A stretch of 64,000 bases of DNA from Bimastos eiseni. Taxonomy: Eukaryota; Annelida; Clitellata; Crassiclitellata; Lumbricidae. The notes under the pieces were generated by a model, which saw only the letters and a list, made by a program, of their open reading frames with translations, made no database searches and had not been told where the DNA came from. The translations under genes were made by a program, and so were the position numbers. The first letter of the stretch is position 1, and each line of letters opens with the position of its first letter. The stretch spans positions 5,190,643 through 5,254,642 of the forward strand of contig OY365817.1 of the NCBI GenBank assembly GCA_959347315.1, read 5' to 3'. Positions 27,201-39,900 of this stretch are shown here, piece by piece.

Positions 27201-30200
27201 TAATCTCGAATTACACTACGAGAAAACTCATGATAAGCTGTATTATATGCGTACCTTATACATGCATATAATGACCTCATATAGGTCTATGTAAGTGTGG
27301 AAATAATGTACAAAACGTTGGTATTTTTTTCTTTCGTTTATATTTTACTTGATGTCTGTTAAATTGTTGTATATTGCGCTTCACCTGAAAAACCTAAAAA
27401 GTTGTGATACGTTGACCGTTGACTTCTGACATTTCGATCGTCGACTCGATTATTTTATATTTTCAATTATCTATTTTTACTTCGATGTATTATAATACTT
27501 GCATCTTGTTGAATGTCCAATCGCGTATTGTCAAGGGGAGTACTAAAGATAAAGAATATACTAACTAACTTACCGGAAAGCTGTGGGCAATACTTAAAAT
27601 TAGTATCACAGCCAATTCAGATCTCTAGAGAGGCGCTACATAACAATTATATGAATAACTTAGTTGGCTGATCAAAGCTTCATTGCACTAAATAACTTAG
27701 TTTTGTGTCACTTACAATGTATATCTTCATCATCGTAATCCCTAGACCCATAGTCTCACTCCAGACATCAATTTGCATATGAAACTCACAATGCATTCGG
27801 CGAACTTTACTTTTTCCACAGGGTTCTTGATGGACTTCATGAGAGCAATGGGCGAACGAAGAACCAATCTTCTTATCTGCATTTCAATTCAGAAGCAACA
27901 TCTTTATGTAAGGCTCTAAACAGTCGGTGTAAGTTAACCCCTTTCCTGTGGAATTTATATGGAAATAGCTTGATTTAGAACGTATATGTACGTTCATCAC
28001 AGGAAAAGGGTTAACGTATCATGTAGCCTTTGCAAGTGCAATCGATATAATATATGAACACATCACTGAGATTCCATTTCATTCACAGATACGTTTAAGC
28101 TGAATGGAACCACAACGTCTCTCTTTTCCCCTCTTCAGATCGATGGAAACAATTTGTTATTTGTTCAGCCATTGGAATATACTTCTTTACAACGATATAG
28201 TTTCCTTTGTCACGTTAAAACTGTCGTTTCAAGCGATGTCTATTGATACAATATTCTCGCATTCCGAAACCCTTTCGTCCATTGAGCGAAAACCGACGGA
28301 CCAATTTATAACGACATCTCAATATGCAGCATTGCAATGGCAACATTGTAAATTACCAACCATAACATTCAAGATGACGAGCTTTTACGGTTTCAGAAGG
28401 TACCGTTTTAAAATTAAAAATGGAAAAATACAAATGAAAATTAGGAATACTTTTTAAATCTGCAAAAGAAGAATACAAATTCAAACTGTCAAAACTGCAG
28501 ATGAAAATTCTTGAAATGGTAACTTATTGCTAGAAAGCCATGTATAAGAAAATTGTAACGACAACGCTGTGAGCAATGAAATTGCAAGGGGATAATTACA
28601 TAGCCTACATGTAATTGCAAATAGCGCAACTAGTAGCAATGCGTGTGGCTAAGTTGAAAAATGAGCGACAAGCTAGTAATTCGCGAAATTGCAGTATTCC
28701 CATTGCAAATTATCAATTTCCAATTGATAAAATAAAATTTGAAATGATAAAATTGTTAATCTTTATTAAGTAAAATTTGTGAGTAAAGCTGCGAACGATT
28801 GTATAAATCGTATTCCAAGAATGGTAATAATCACAAAACTAGTAACGCTTAAATTGGAATAGGTAAAATTACAGTAGTGAGTGTTTGTAAAAAAAACTAT
28901 AAACATTAGAATTGCAAATGTACTTGGAGTAAACGTCAATATCATCCGTGAATTCATCTTTGGCGTTGATTTTATTCAGGCATATAGGCCTACCAAATAA
29001 CGTCTCAGGCCAATAACTAGATAGCAAAATTATAAGCACGAATGGACTCAACCTGTCAGCACATTTTCTAATTCAGTTAATTACATTTATTTCTACCATC
29101 TTTTCGGGTATGTTTCGCCGTTTGCAATATCCTTTCTACCATTCTCTGTGTATTTTTAGCACATGCTATTTTACTGAATGGCAACATCATCTCTTTATTA
29201 TTCGTGTGCTTTAATGTTTCTCCATAAAACGCTTACTGACCCCGGCAGCGGAATAAGTGGCGTAATTTGCCGTCGTATCGAGCCAGACGCTTAGGTTCCT
29301 GCTAGCTAGCTCTTCGATGTGAGTCATTATGGCACTGTAGTCGAAGACCTACACAGCATAATTATGAAACTTGGTGTTAACGTCAAGACTAATATATGTA
29401 TATATACATATATATGTATATTTATATATATATGTATGTGTGTGTGCACACACTTGTAAATAGGAATTTATGTTCGTGTGTTGCCATGCATGTGCGCGCG
29501 TCATAATGTCTAAATGAAGTGGAACGAAGGAGAGGACGCAGTAAGTAAAGGAAAGAAGGATCAAGGGTCATGCATAATATGAACGTAAGGAAAGAGGCCG
29601 ATTGAAACGAGAGACTGACGGTTAGGAAGAAAAGAATAATGGAACGAAAGAACACAAGATATAATGAATTAGACTGTGAATGAAAAAAGGAAAGACTGAC
29701 TATTACTGCTAAATTTTTACATTAATGCAGTTGAGTCCTGGGGTTCGACATGTTCCGTTGGCGTGGATCTGCAGGTGGTCTTGAAGGTCGGTCGAAGTGA
29801 TCATACTCATATAGTTATTTAGGAACAATCTGAAACACATCGATCCAGTCTTTGTCTGTTATATCACATGAATACTTGCTTTTACCGGTAGGACTACTGT
29901 TCGTTCTAGGAGCATACACAGAAAGTCTTTCACAGAGCCAATGAATCTGCTAGTTACCCATTTAAAGCTAACATTTATAGCCCGGTTTTGAGAGATTAAT
30001 CCCTAAGTCTGGGTTTGTAAAATGATATAATATGGTAAGAGAGTAAAAGTACACAAAAACGAAAAGAGAATCAGAAGTCTTTGAGACTCCAAAATGACTT
30101 TCTAAAGCTTGACTGGCTATGATAAAGTTATCAATGTTAAACTAATTAATAAGGTTAAAACAATTTTTATAGAAATGCAGCAAATGTTTTTGAACTAAGG

Positions 30201-33200
30201 CTTTTATGAACCTCTTAAATAATTATTATCCTAGAATCAAATCTTGAATCGAATACCCAACCATTACCTGGCACTTCATTCCATGACTTGGCTAATTGGA
30301 CGTTCTAGACTTCAAACGATTACGATTTGGATAAAGAAATTCTATTATTCACTCTAATTAGTGATAGTGCTCTTTATGTTAACAGAAAAGATAATTAGTC
30401 CTGTGTTATTATCAGCACGTGAAACGAAAGCCTTGAGCCTCTCGTAGATGCAGTCAAACTAACCTTGCTTCATTCGGAAGGACAATGGAATAAGCAAAGA
30501 AGAGAGACGACGTCTGATCCGTTCCACGCAGGTTAAACAGCCCTACATCAAAGCATTCATTCGCCATAGAAATAAATTAACAGAATATTTATATAGCGCT
30601 CTTCAATATATACAATTGTATATGTATTTCACACATATTTTGCTTATTATTGATTCAAACTGACGGAACGCAATTTGATTGCATGTCATGGTATGAACGG
30701 ATATACAAGTGACAGTAAAAACAAGGGACTTTCTTTCGGGACCCTCTTTTATTGACTGTCGGTAATCTGGTAGATGGTGCAATCGATCCATTTGCTTAAG
30801 AGATCATTTATGATGTAAACTTGCCGGAGTCGAGCTCGTCAAGAAGGATTTGTTCTAGTGGTTAAACGATATTAAATTTTTTTTGATTTTTGTCGTTTTC
30901 CCTCAATTTTCAAGTTATGTCCTTAAAAATTTAATACTTTTCACGCAAGCTTAAACTGTGTGCAAAATTTCAGCTCTGTAGATCGACGAAAACATACCGG
31001 AAAAAGAGTTGAAAGAACTCCGACGAACCGACGATCCGAGCGTGACAAACTTTACGCAAGCCAAGTTAAATAAAAGAGGGTAAAAAGGAGTCTAATTCAA
31101 CTGAATGGCAGCCATGCAAGGTCCCAATCTGTCCTAATACTTATTTTACCAAACTAAACTAGCGAATGAAGGACTGAGTCAATCTTAAAGACGCAACTTT
31201 CAACAGAAGTCGTTACCGGAAATAACTCAGATGCGAAAAACAGAACTCGATGTCACGTGACTTACACGCAGACTCTTCAAGGATAGTGACGGCCAATGCA
31301 TCGGCATTTTGTTCAGCAAATTTCTCTCGAACTTGTGACAACTTAGTCTGCCAAGTCACGCCTACAAATACAATGTAGCAACAAGACACATGTACATAGC
31401 TACGCAAGCACATCAATATGTAAATGGATGCATACTTACGTAGTTATTTTCCTTTTTCCTTGCTTACTGATCAAAGCGCTTACTTACCTATTTACTTATG
31501 TACTTAGCTATTTACTAACTTATTCAAACACATATGCCACGTCGTACATACATACATGTACATGCATGCATACATTATATATGAAGACCTACTCTATAAT
31601 TATGTACAAACGTTACACATGCGTCGCCACTTTAATGCTTTTACTTACCTGCCAATTAGTTCTGTTAACTAGTTATTTACTTATTTTGGAAGGGAATGTA
31701 GCAACAGAATCACTGAAGCAGAAATTAGGGAAATCAGATTAAACTAATATTTCTTGACATGCTCACTTAATTGCACGTACCTATTGAATTATCCGATTAA
31801 ACTCCTTTGTAACTTTATTATACAATACCCATGTACAAATGCGAGCATGCGTACATAATTATGTATTCTACCTGTATATACTCCCTGTACATACATGTAC
31901 ATACTTACATGTGATCCAATTTACTTTCTTACTTACTCATTTATAAAATGTAAAACGGAAGGAATTGCTAAAGCAGAAAATCCGACAATCGGAGAGGAGA
32001 ATTATTTTCTTAAGAATCAAATGGCGGAGTCGATCATATTTAAAACGCGAATACCATCAAAACAATTGAGTAAGTGAAGAACACGCAGCCATCGTCGCTT
32101 TTTCACATTAGGCCTAGACATACTGTAGAGGACCCTAAGACCTGGACACTCTATTCATTTCAATGACATCTTCAATACAATGCGATACACGGATTGCTTT
32201 ACTTGGCCTTTACGTACAGATGTAGCTACAGAATAACAAGAAAACAGAAACAGTGGAATAAGACTCGATGGTTTGATAGACCACGTGATTCCCAGTTTAC
32301 CTGCAAAGTCAATCGTGTGAACGAACGGCGGAGTGTTAGGTCGAGGGGGTCGATTTGGGTCAGTCCAAATGATGTCCACAAGATCATTATCCATTTCGAC
32401 GAGTGTTCCTTTACCAAAAAGAGCCTTCTGGTAGGACTGCCATGTAGCTGAGATATGAAACAGCATTTCAATATAAAATATGACACCAAGCCTTCTCGTA
32501 AGACGGTCTCTTGCCTGGTGCGGCAATATCTAAACATGTTACAACTGGACTTCTCATGCTACAGTCGCATGTTAGCCATCTCAAGTAATAAAATACTATC
32601 CTTCGATACAAGATACAATTCCTAAGACAAGGACGACAACGCCCCTTCATACAGATATCGAAGCGTGTTAGCTTTGCACAACCATGATGAGTGAAACATT
32701 TCGACCAATACGCTTTGTCATAGCTTAGCAGTGCTTTTCTTTCTCCTATGTCTGTCGCCATCTTGTTCGATCTGTCGCCGTTGTCCGTGTATCTATATGT
32801 ATCTCAGTTAGAAGGTATTCAACTAAGGCAAAAAACTTGCCTTACTAAGTATGCATGATGACATCGTTTGTTTGCATCGGTTTATTATGCTTCTCCTGAA
32901 CGTGACGATCACAAAGATAATGTCACATAGACAGTTTTAATAGCAAAGTGCAAGAGAATGAATACGAACTGATAGAAACGTAGTTTGGATAGGCTCCAAC
33001 AAGTGCGCCATTTGGCAGGACAGCGAAAAGCCATTCCTCTCCCGTTGGATAACCAGGCTGACCTAGAAGAGAAACATCAACCTACGCTGAATTCAAGACC
33101 TGCCATACAAATATTGAGACGTGTAGAAAGCAACAAGTAAGAGATTGAACATGTATCAAAAGTAACATCATGAATAATACGATTATTGACGAAAATGGTC

Positions 33201-36200
33201 AAGTTAATTCAATTCAGTTCAATTTTATTTTTTAACCACAAAAACATAAGAAACTGATAAACAACAAGTTAACATAAATTAGAGGGTTCGACCTAATTAC
33301 ACAGGGGAACCCAAAGAGGTCATAAACCCTGCTAACCAGGGCCTCTATGTAGAATTTATAAACTGGCAATGGGTACCAATATTAATAACATTCACATATC
33401 AGGTAAGTAAAATAGATAGAAGTTAATCTTAACTAGAGCCTTAATTAAGGGCTCATTGCATTCACTGACTAGACAGAAATGCAAACATTCAACACTTAGA
33501 GTTGTCTTCAAGCAAATAAAGACGGAGTTTATTTTTAAATAATCTAATATGTTAACACAAAAATATTAATAGCGAGTGTTTTATTAAACCATGGTCTACG
33601 TTTCTGCATTTATTTACAGATGGATTATTGAAAATGTCTTCCTATAAGTTTTGTAAGCACCTTACAATACAATATAATGCAACATTACCTTACTTAATTC
33701 CAGCCACAACTAGATTGCTTTCGTGTAGATGCAATACTTTGCACGCGAGTATTAAACCTTGACAAACTATGGGATGCATTTAATAGTAATGTCTATGTAT
33801 GGAGGGTTCGACCTAATTGCGTTTGATTGCATTATATGGGTCTGCTAGGAAACGGAAAATCTCGATAGTAATTTATCTGTTACTAGCCTTCAAATGAGAC
33901 ACTGAGGAGCAGCCAACAGACAAGTGTTTCCACTCCCGTGAGAGGTAAAACTGTGTGAGAGGTAAGACTGCGTGAGAGGTAAGACTGTGTGAGAGGTAGA
34001 ACTCTGTGTATACCACGTTACCTCAACCTACCTCTACTCCCGATTAACTGCTTTTAACTGCTCAGTTTGTTAATATCATTAATCATTTACTGTTTCTGCG
34101 TCGATTAAATATAGACCATTCTAGAGGAATGGCGAAAGCTTGACGCGTACGTACGCAGATGGAGGTCGTTAAACAGTTCAAGAACGCACGGAGAGGGAAG
34201 GGGACAATGTTTTTTTAATATCTGCGTTGACACTAACTGCATTGAACCGTTTTCAACCCGAACGACCGACCGTCTGACCATTCTGCTTGGAATCTATCTG
34301 CTAACCGAAACTTACTGGCAGGGCCAACTCCGGTTCAGTTGCCATAGATGTTTGCAGTATTTTGGTTTCAAGTACGAGCAGATGTACAAGTAGGACTACT
34401 TTGGTATGAAATGAGGTTCTTTGGTCGAAGGTAAAATTTATAGTACGCCTATACTTAGGTGTGACGCGCGTCACTCTGGACAATGGCGCTATATAAAAGT
34501 CATCGATCGACAGCAGAAGCGTAGGAGGACTACGGATGAGATTATATAACGCACAAAATCTCAATTTTTGACCCACCCCCTACCTCTAATAACGTTATAT
34601 AACAGCGGCTGTGACCCCCCACCCCTATATTATATAACAGACATGCTACCTACCCCCTACCCCACCCCAGAAGCAACAACAAAGCGTACTAATGCCTACA
34701 GCATGATAATACATGGTAGTGACGTAAATTCTATCTAAAAACACCCTCTTTGTTTCCCTCCTGTTTTGCACTAGAAATGAGGATTACAGCATCACACAGA
34801 ATGGATTGGTTTAATATTGCACTATCAGGTATTTATCGCTAAGTTCGCGGTACGACTCTGACTATTTAACAGCGTATGATACAGAGTGTATACTACAACT
34901 TCAATTGGGTATTTAAGCAAACATAAACTATTTACACATACTATAGAAAATGAAATCAAACATCTTGATAATACGAATCAAAATAATTATTTCAAGTAAA
35001 TTAATTTTAATTTAAACCACAATCATAACAAATCACACAGAATTGATTTTAAGAGTGTATGCACAGGAAATTGTTAAAACTGTAATCAGGATTACAATTG
35101 TAATCTTAAAAGTGGATTTATAAATAATAAATCAATTCGCCAGGTGACAGCTGATGGTGGTAGTTTTGGTTCACAACGTATTGTGAACTTCGATTAAACA
35201 AAAAGGTCGGCGGTACACGGAATTTCCAATTGGCAGGCAAACAGATAAAAAAAGCATAAGCTGAAAAAGTTTGTTATATAACAAAACCTTCAACCTACCC
35301 CCTCCCTGCACAGTATAACGCTAACCAAATAGGAACCCACCCACCTACCCCTTGAGCGCTATATAATATGTGAATGGTCCCTTAGTCCGCTTCGTTTTAA
35401 CAAAGCAACCGAATGGTAATTCCGATCTAATATAGATCCATTGATTGCCACAAAGAGCTGCAGTCAAGCCGTAAGAGAAAACTACACAGGTATAGAGAAA
35501 ATATGTGCTTCTAAATGCTCAGTCATGAATTCATGTGTTGAACGTTTCCATTTTAAACGATTATTAGCACTCAAATGTAGCTCACAAATAGATCTGCAAA
35601 CACAAGTACGTTAAAATACGCTCATGTTGAACTCGATGATAAGTACCAAGTATTATGACAGTTAGAATCAATTACCTTCTTTCATTAGTATCCAATTGCA
35701 ATCCATCTGCATGTCTGCCTGAAGGAAATATCTGCCATCGGTCCACAAAGCAGTTTGATTCTTCGTTATCAAAGCATAGCCTAGAGAAAAATCAACAACG
35801 ATCACGTTGTAAACCAACAGCCAGAGAGACTGATGTTGGGTTTCCTCTTTAATCATACTGAGTAGGCCTATAGTGTGTCTTTGGAGAGCAGCACTTGTTA
35901 CAGTTCAGTATTTAGATTTTGCTGTTTCATTACATGTTTATATATTTCAAACAGCATATATTATGTTGTCTTCGGTTAGACATCGTCCTTGAACTCATTA
36001 GTTTGAATGAAGCCCAAGAGTGACAACAACAAAAAAGGTTGAATTTCTTCTGCCTTGTAAACGGAAGATGTCACGTAACAAATGAGGATTGGGGTTTCCC
36101 AGTGAGTGTAGTTCACGCACAGATTATGTCAGCGTAGGTTGGTTGGCGTGTGTTTGTTTCGTGCATGCGCAGTGACGAGAACTTTTGAAGAAGTTGGTGA

Positions 36201-36853
36201 CTGGAAGTTACACGTACAGAAGGTGAATAGGTGGACCTACTAGTTGTTGTTGTTGATGATGTTGTTGTTGTTGTTATTGTTGTTGCTGCTGTTGTTGTTG
36301 CTGGCGGTGGTGCTACTGCTGCTGCTGTTGTTGTTGTTGTTGTTGCTGTTACTGTTGTTGTTACTGTTGTTGTTATTGTTGTTACTGCTGCTGTTGCTGC
36401 TGGCGGTGGTGGTGCTGCTGTTGCTGTTGCTGTTACTGTTGTTGTTGCTGTTGTTGTTCTTGTCGTCGTTGTTGTTGTTTTTGCTGTTAGAATCGCAGTT
36501 CTCTTTGTGGCTTTTGATAACTTTGAATCAGTAAAATCGGATCACTCGTTCTAATATAGCAATAGCTCATAAACTCAAAAACTCTTTTGTCTGGTGTCTG
36601 AATTGTCTTGTGCTAGGTGACGTACAGTCGATGGTGGGCTACTAGGTCAGATAGTTTGACAGCTTTAAATGAGTAAATCATATAAATTATCTTAAGTTAA
36701 AATGCTCGAGTCCTTATAGTGCCTAACCAACGCCTCTTATAATGTAAGTGCCTCTTTGGTAAACGTAGACGACTATAAATGTTATTTTGCGCGTCATGAA
36801 GCCGTTTACAGTTTCAGATTGCTAAACAGAAGAACCGCGATAGTGTGGTTTAC

Positions 36854-36930
<77 letters not shown>

Positions 36931-39900
36931 CGGACCAAGCCAATAAACGTCGAATGGTTTCATTGATTAATGTTTTCATCAGGTTTCATAGTAGCAGTCA
37001 ATCACCCTAAAGACAGTTAAGCAGTTATAAATCTATATTAAGAGAGCAGATAATTTAAGAGAAGAGAGCGGGAGGTCACGTTCTCCTGCTTATCTTCACG
37101 ACAGTCGTTCTATGTCGATTGTACAGTGAACCTCAGCCCACAAGAGATCAGGTCAGTGGTCCGTCGGTTGTTCAAAAGTCCAGTGACTGAAGGACTGCAT
37201 ATACTGTAGATACACTGACATTCTCAGCAAATAGTTGAATCACCTCTGCTGTCAGCGGAAGGCACTGGGTGACCTGTTGGCAAATGAGGCAGGTGACCTC
37301 CATCACATCTCTTTACCGATTGTGTGTTCTAGGTTTCTGTTGCTCAGTTTGCGAGGAACTCGAGTGTGGAAGAAGTCTGGAATTGTCTGTCTTTCCAATC
37401 GGGCATTTGAACCAATGGATTTATTTATAACACGACACAGTTACCAATAAACGCGCATGATTCCACTCACTGTAATGTAATCGAACATTTATATAGCGCC
37501 CCTTCAGGATATCTACTCAGAGGCTCTCTTTGCATGCACTAGACTAACTCATGTAAAATATAATTTCAATAACGAACATTTTTTGAATAGTTAGCAAAAC
37601 AATGAACAGTCAGCTGAAAGAGATACCAATGGTGACTCTCTCTATTCTTCTCCATTCATTCATTCGTTCGTTCATTCAATCATTCATTAATTCAGAACAT
37701 CTGTCTCGATGTTGCCGATGTAGACTCATCATATACGTGTCTGAGTGTACGCTTTGAATATTGAGCATTGAGATAATCGTTACCTGCTGATCCGGTAAAT
37801 CCCGTCATGTATTCGAGGCGATTGTCCCAGGCGGAACCTCCGCTCTACGCAGTCAAAGACAGTCAGTCAATCAATTAAGAAAATGTCGTTTCTATCGGCC
37901 TTTTTGATCATGAAATGTTTATTAGGCTAAATTATAGTAATTAACTTCGATTGCGTCGGTGACATCAACCGATGAGAAACACCAAAACAAAGTCTTAGTC
38001 AGATAAATATTGGGAAGATCAGTTCGTAAGAGAGGCATCCTAAGGTGAATAAGTAATTTGAATAATAATAAATTATTAATAGTAGCAATAATAAATTTAT
38101 GTAATAAGTAATAATAATAATAAAAAATATATATAATACTAATAATGGCATTGCTGTGATGATGGTGATGGACGGTGATGATGATGGTGATGGTGATGAT
38201 GATGATGATGATGGTGACGGTGACGATCATGACGATAACAATAATACCGAACTCGAAAACCAAGCAACTCAAAGTATCTTATGGTGAACTTTCTTCGCTT
38301 TTAAACTGTTATAACTTTAGGTTACTTATTGTTTCCAGTTTAAAATGTAATAAAGTTATAATAGTAGTTCAATATCCGGATCAATTGGTGAATGATACGA
38401 GGAATAATGCCAGACTATTTGATTATGCATGAAATGAGATGATGAATGCCTGATTTACTAGACTATGTAATTAATAAACAAATTTAGCCTATATATATAA
38501 TATATGATGAGATGAGATGTTATTGATGGAGATGAGAGTGGAGACCGACCCCGTGGTCATCGGATATGAGGACAATGTAGGCATCTAAAGGTGATCCACC
38601 GGTCAATGTGATGTTATTCATCGCTGAACGTAGATGTGCTATTCTCTCCGTTGTATTCACTCGGTTCGAAGGACGAGTCTGAAGAAGACAACGTTAGGCA
38701 GAACCGTTGTCTACAAGTTACTGCCTACGATTATCTCTAAAACGACGCTATTGCGAAAGTGCGTCTGCTCAAAATCAACTACTTGCTTTTCGCATTCATG
38801 CTTTCACTGTTACTTCCAAGGTTTCTGACTTTCGACGCGGGCCTACAAAGCCCTACATGTAGCTAGCCACGGTGTTACTTTAGTGTTACTTTTAATTACT
38901 TCTCTCGATACTTACTTCCGGCGTTATGTGCTTCTGGATTAACTTATTTTCGTTTCATTTTCAATGCTACTTCCGAAGTAAATTTTTTTTAGATTAGCTC
39001 ACTTCTTGTGTAAGATCGGTTTATAACATTGCGTTTATTGCGTTGTTAGGCTCACCGGCCACTCAGATAGTGAGTAATTTGGGTTTCTAAATACTCACTG
39101 ACATTGCTAGTTTATCATGATGCTGCTTTTAGTAATACTAACTTCCTGTGTTAATATCTTCCGGTTTTCCATAATTCTGATAATAGTCAATGCGTTAGGC
39201 CTACTTACTTCTGGTGTTTCTGGACAGAGCGTTCGGTTATTTGGATTGATTTCAATGTATTGCCAAGCTGCAGAGCATTCGTCTATGGCAAAGACTCCTA
39301 AAAACAAACGATACAAATTCATTGTATTAGCCTCTTTTATTTAACTTTGCTTGCGTAAAGTCTGTCAAGGTTGGTTAGACGGACTTCTTTTAACTCTTTC
39401 TCATGCATGTTCCCGTCGACCTACATAGCTGAAATTTTGCACACATTTCAGGCTTGGATGACAATGCAATGTATCAAATGTTTACGGACATAACTGTAAA
39501 AATGAGAGAACAAAATTAAAAATTGCACAAAATTAAATATCGTGAACGAGTCCTCCTTTTTAACTTGGCTTTCGCAAAGTTCGTCACGGTCGGTCACCTT
39601 TCAACTCTTTTTCAGGTAGCCTATGTTCCCTTTGACCTACGTAGCCGAAATTTTGCACACGTTTCAGGCAAGCTGGTCTATGAAATGTATCAAATATTTA
39701 AGGACATAATTGAAAAATTGACCAAAAATGACAAAAATGCAAAAAAATAAATATCGCTTAACCACTTGAACGAGTCCTCCTTGACGAGCTCCACTCCGGA
39801 AAGTTTACATCAGCAATAATATGCAATCAAAAATCTCTTAAGGAAATGGAACGACTGTGCCAGCTACCAGATAAAAGAGGGTTCCGAAAAACCCATGTTT

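Noticed and set aside
32155..32526. 123-codon minus-strand frame as a separate gene
   Set aside because: Its middle is exon 7 of the peptidase gene; the ends run into introns past a clear acceptor and donor.
36231..36554. Poly-valine and poly-leucine frames
   Set aside because: They are translations of a GTT/GCT microsatellite in an intron.
38634..38828. Plus-strand 64-codon frame near peptidase exon 3
   Set aside because: It overlaps exon 3 antisense and has no features of its own.
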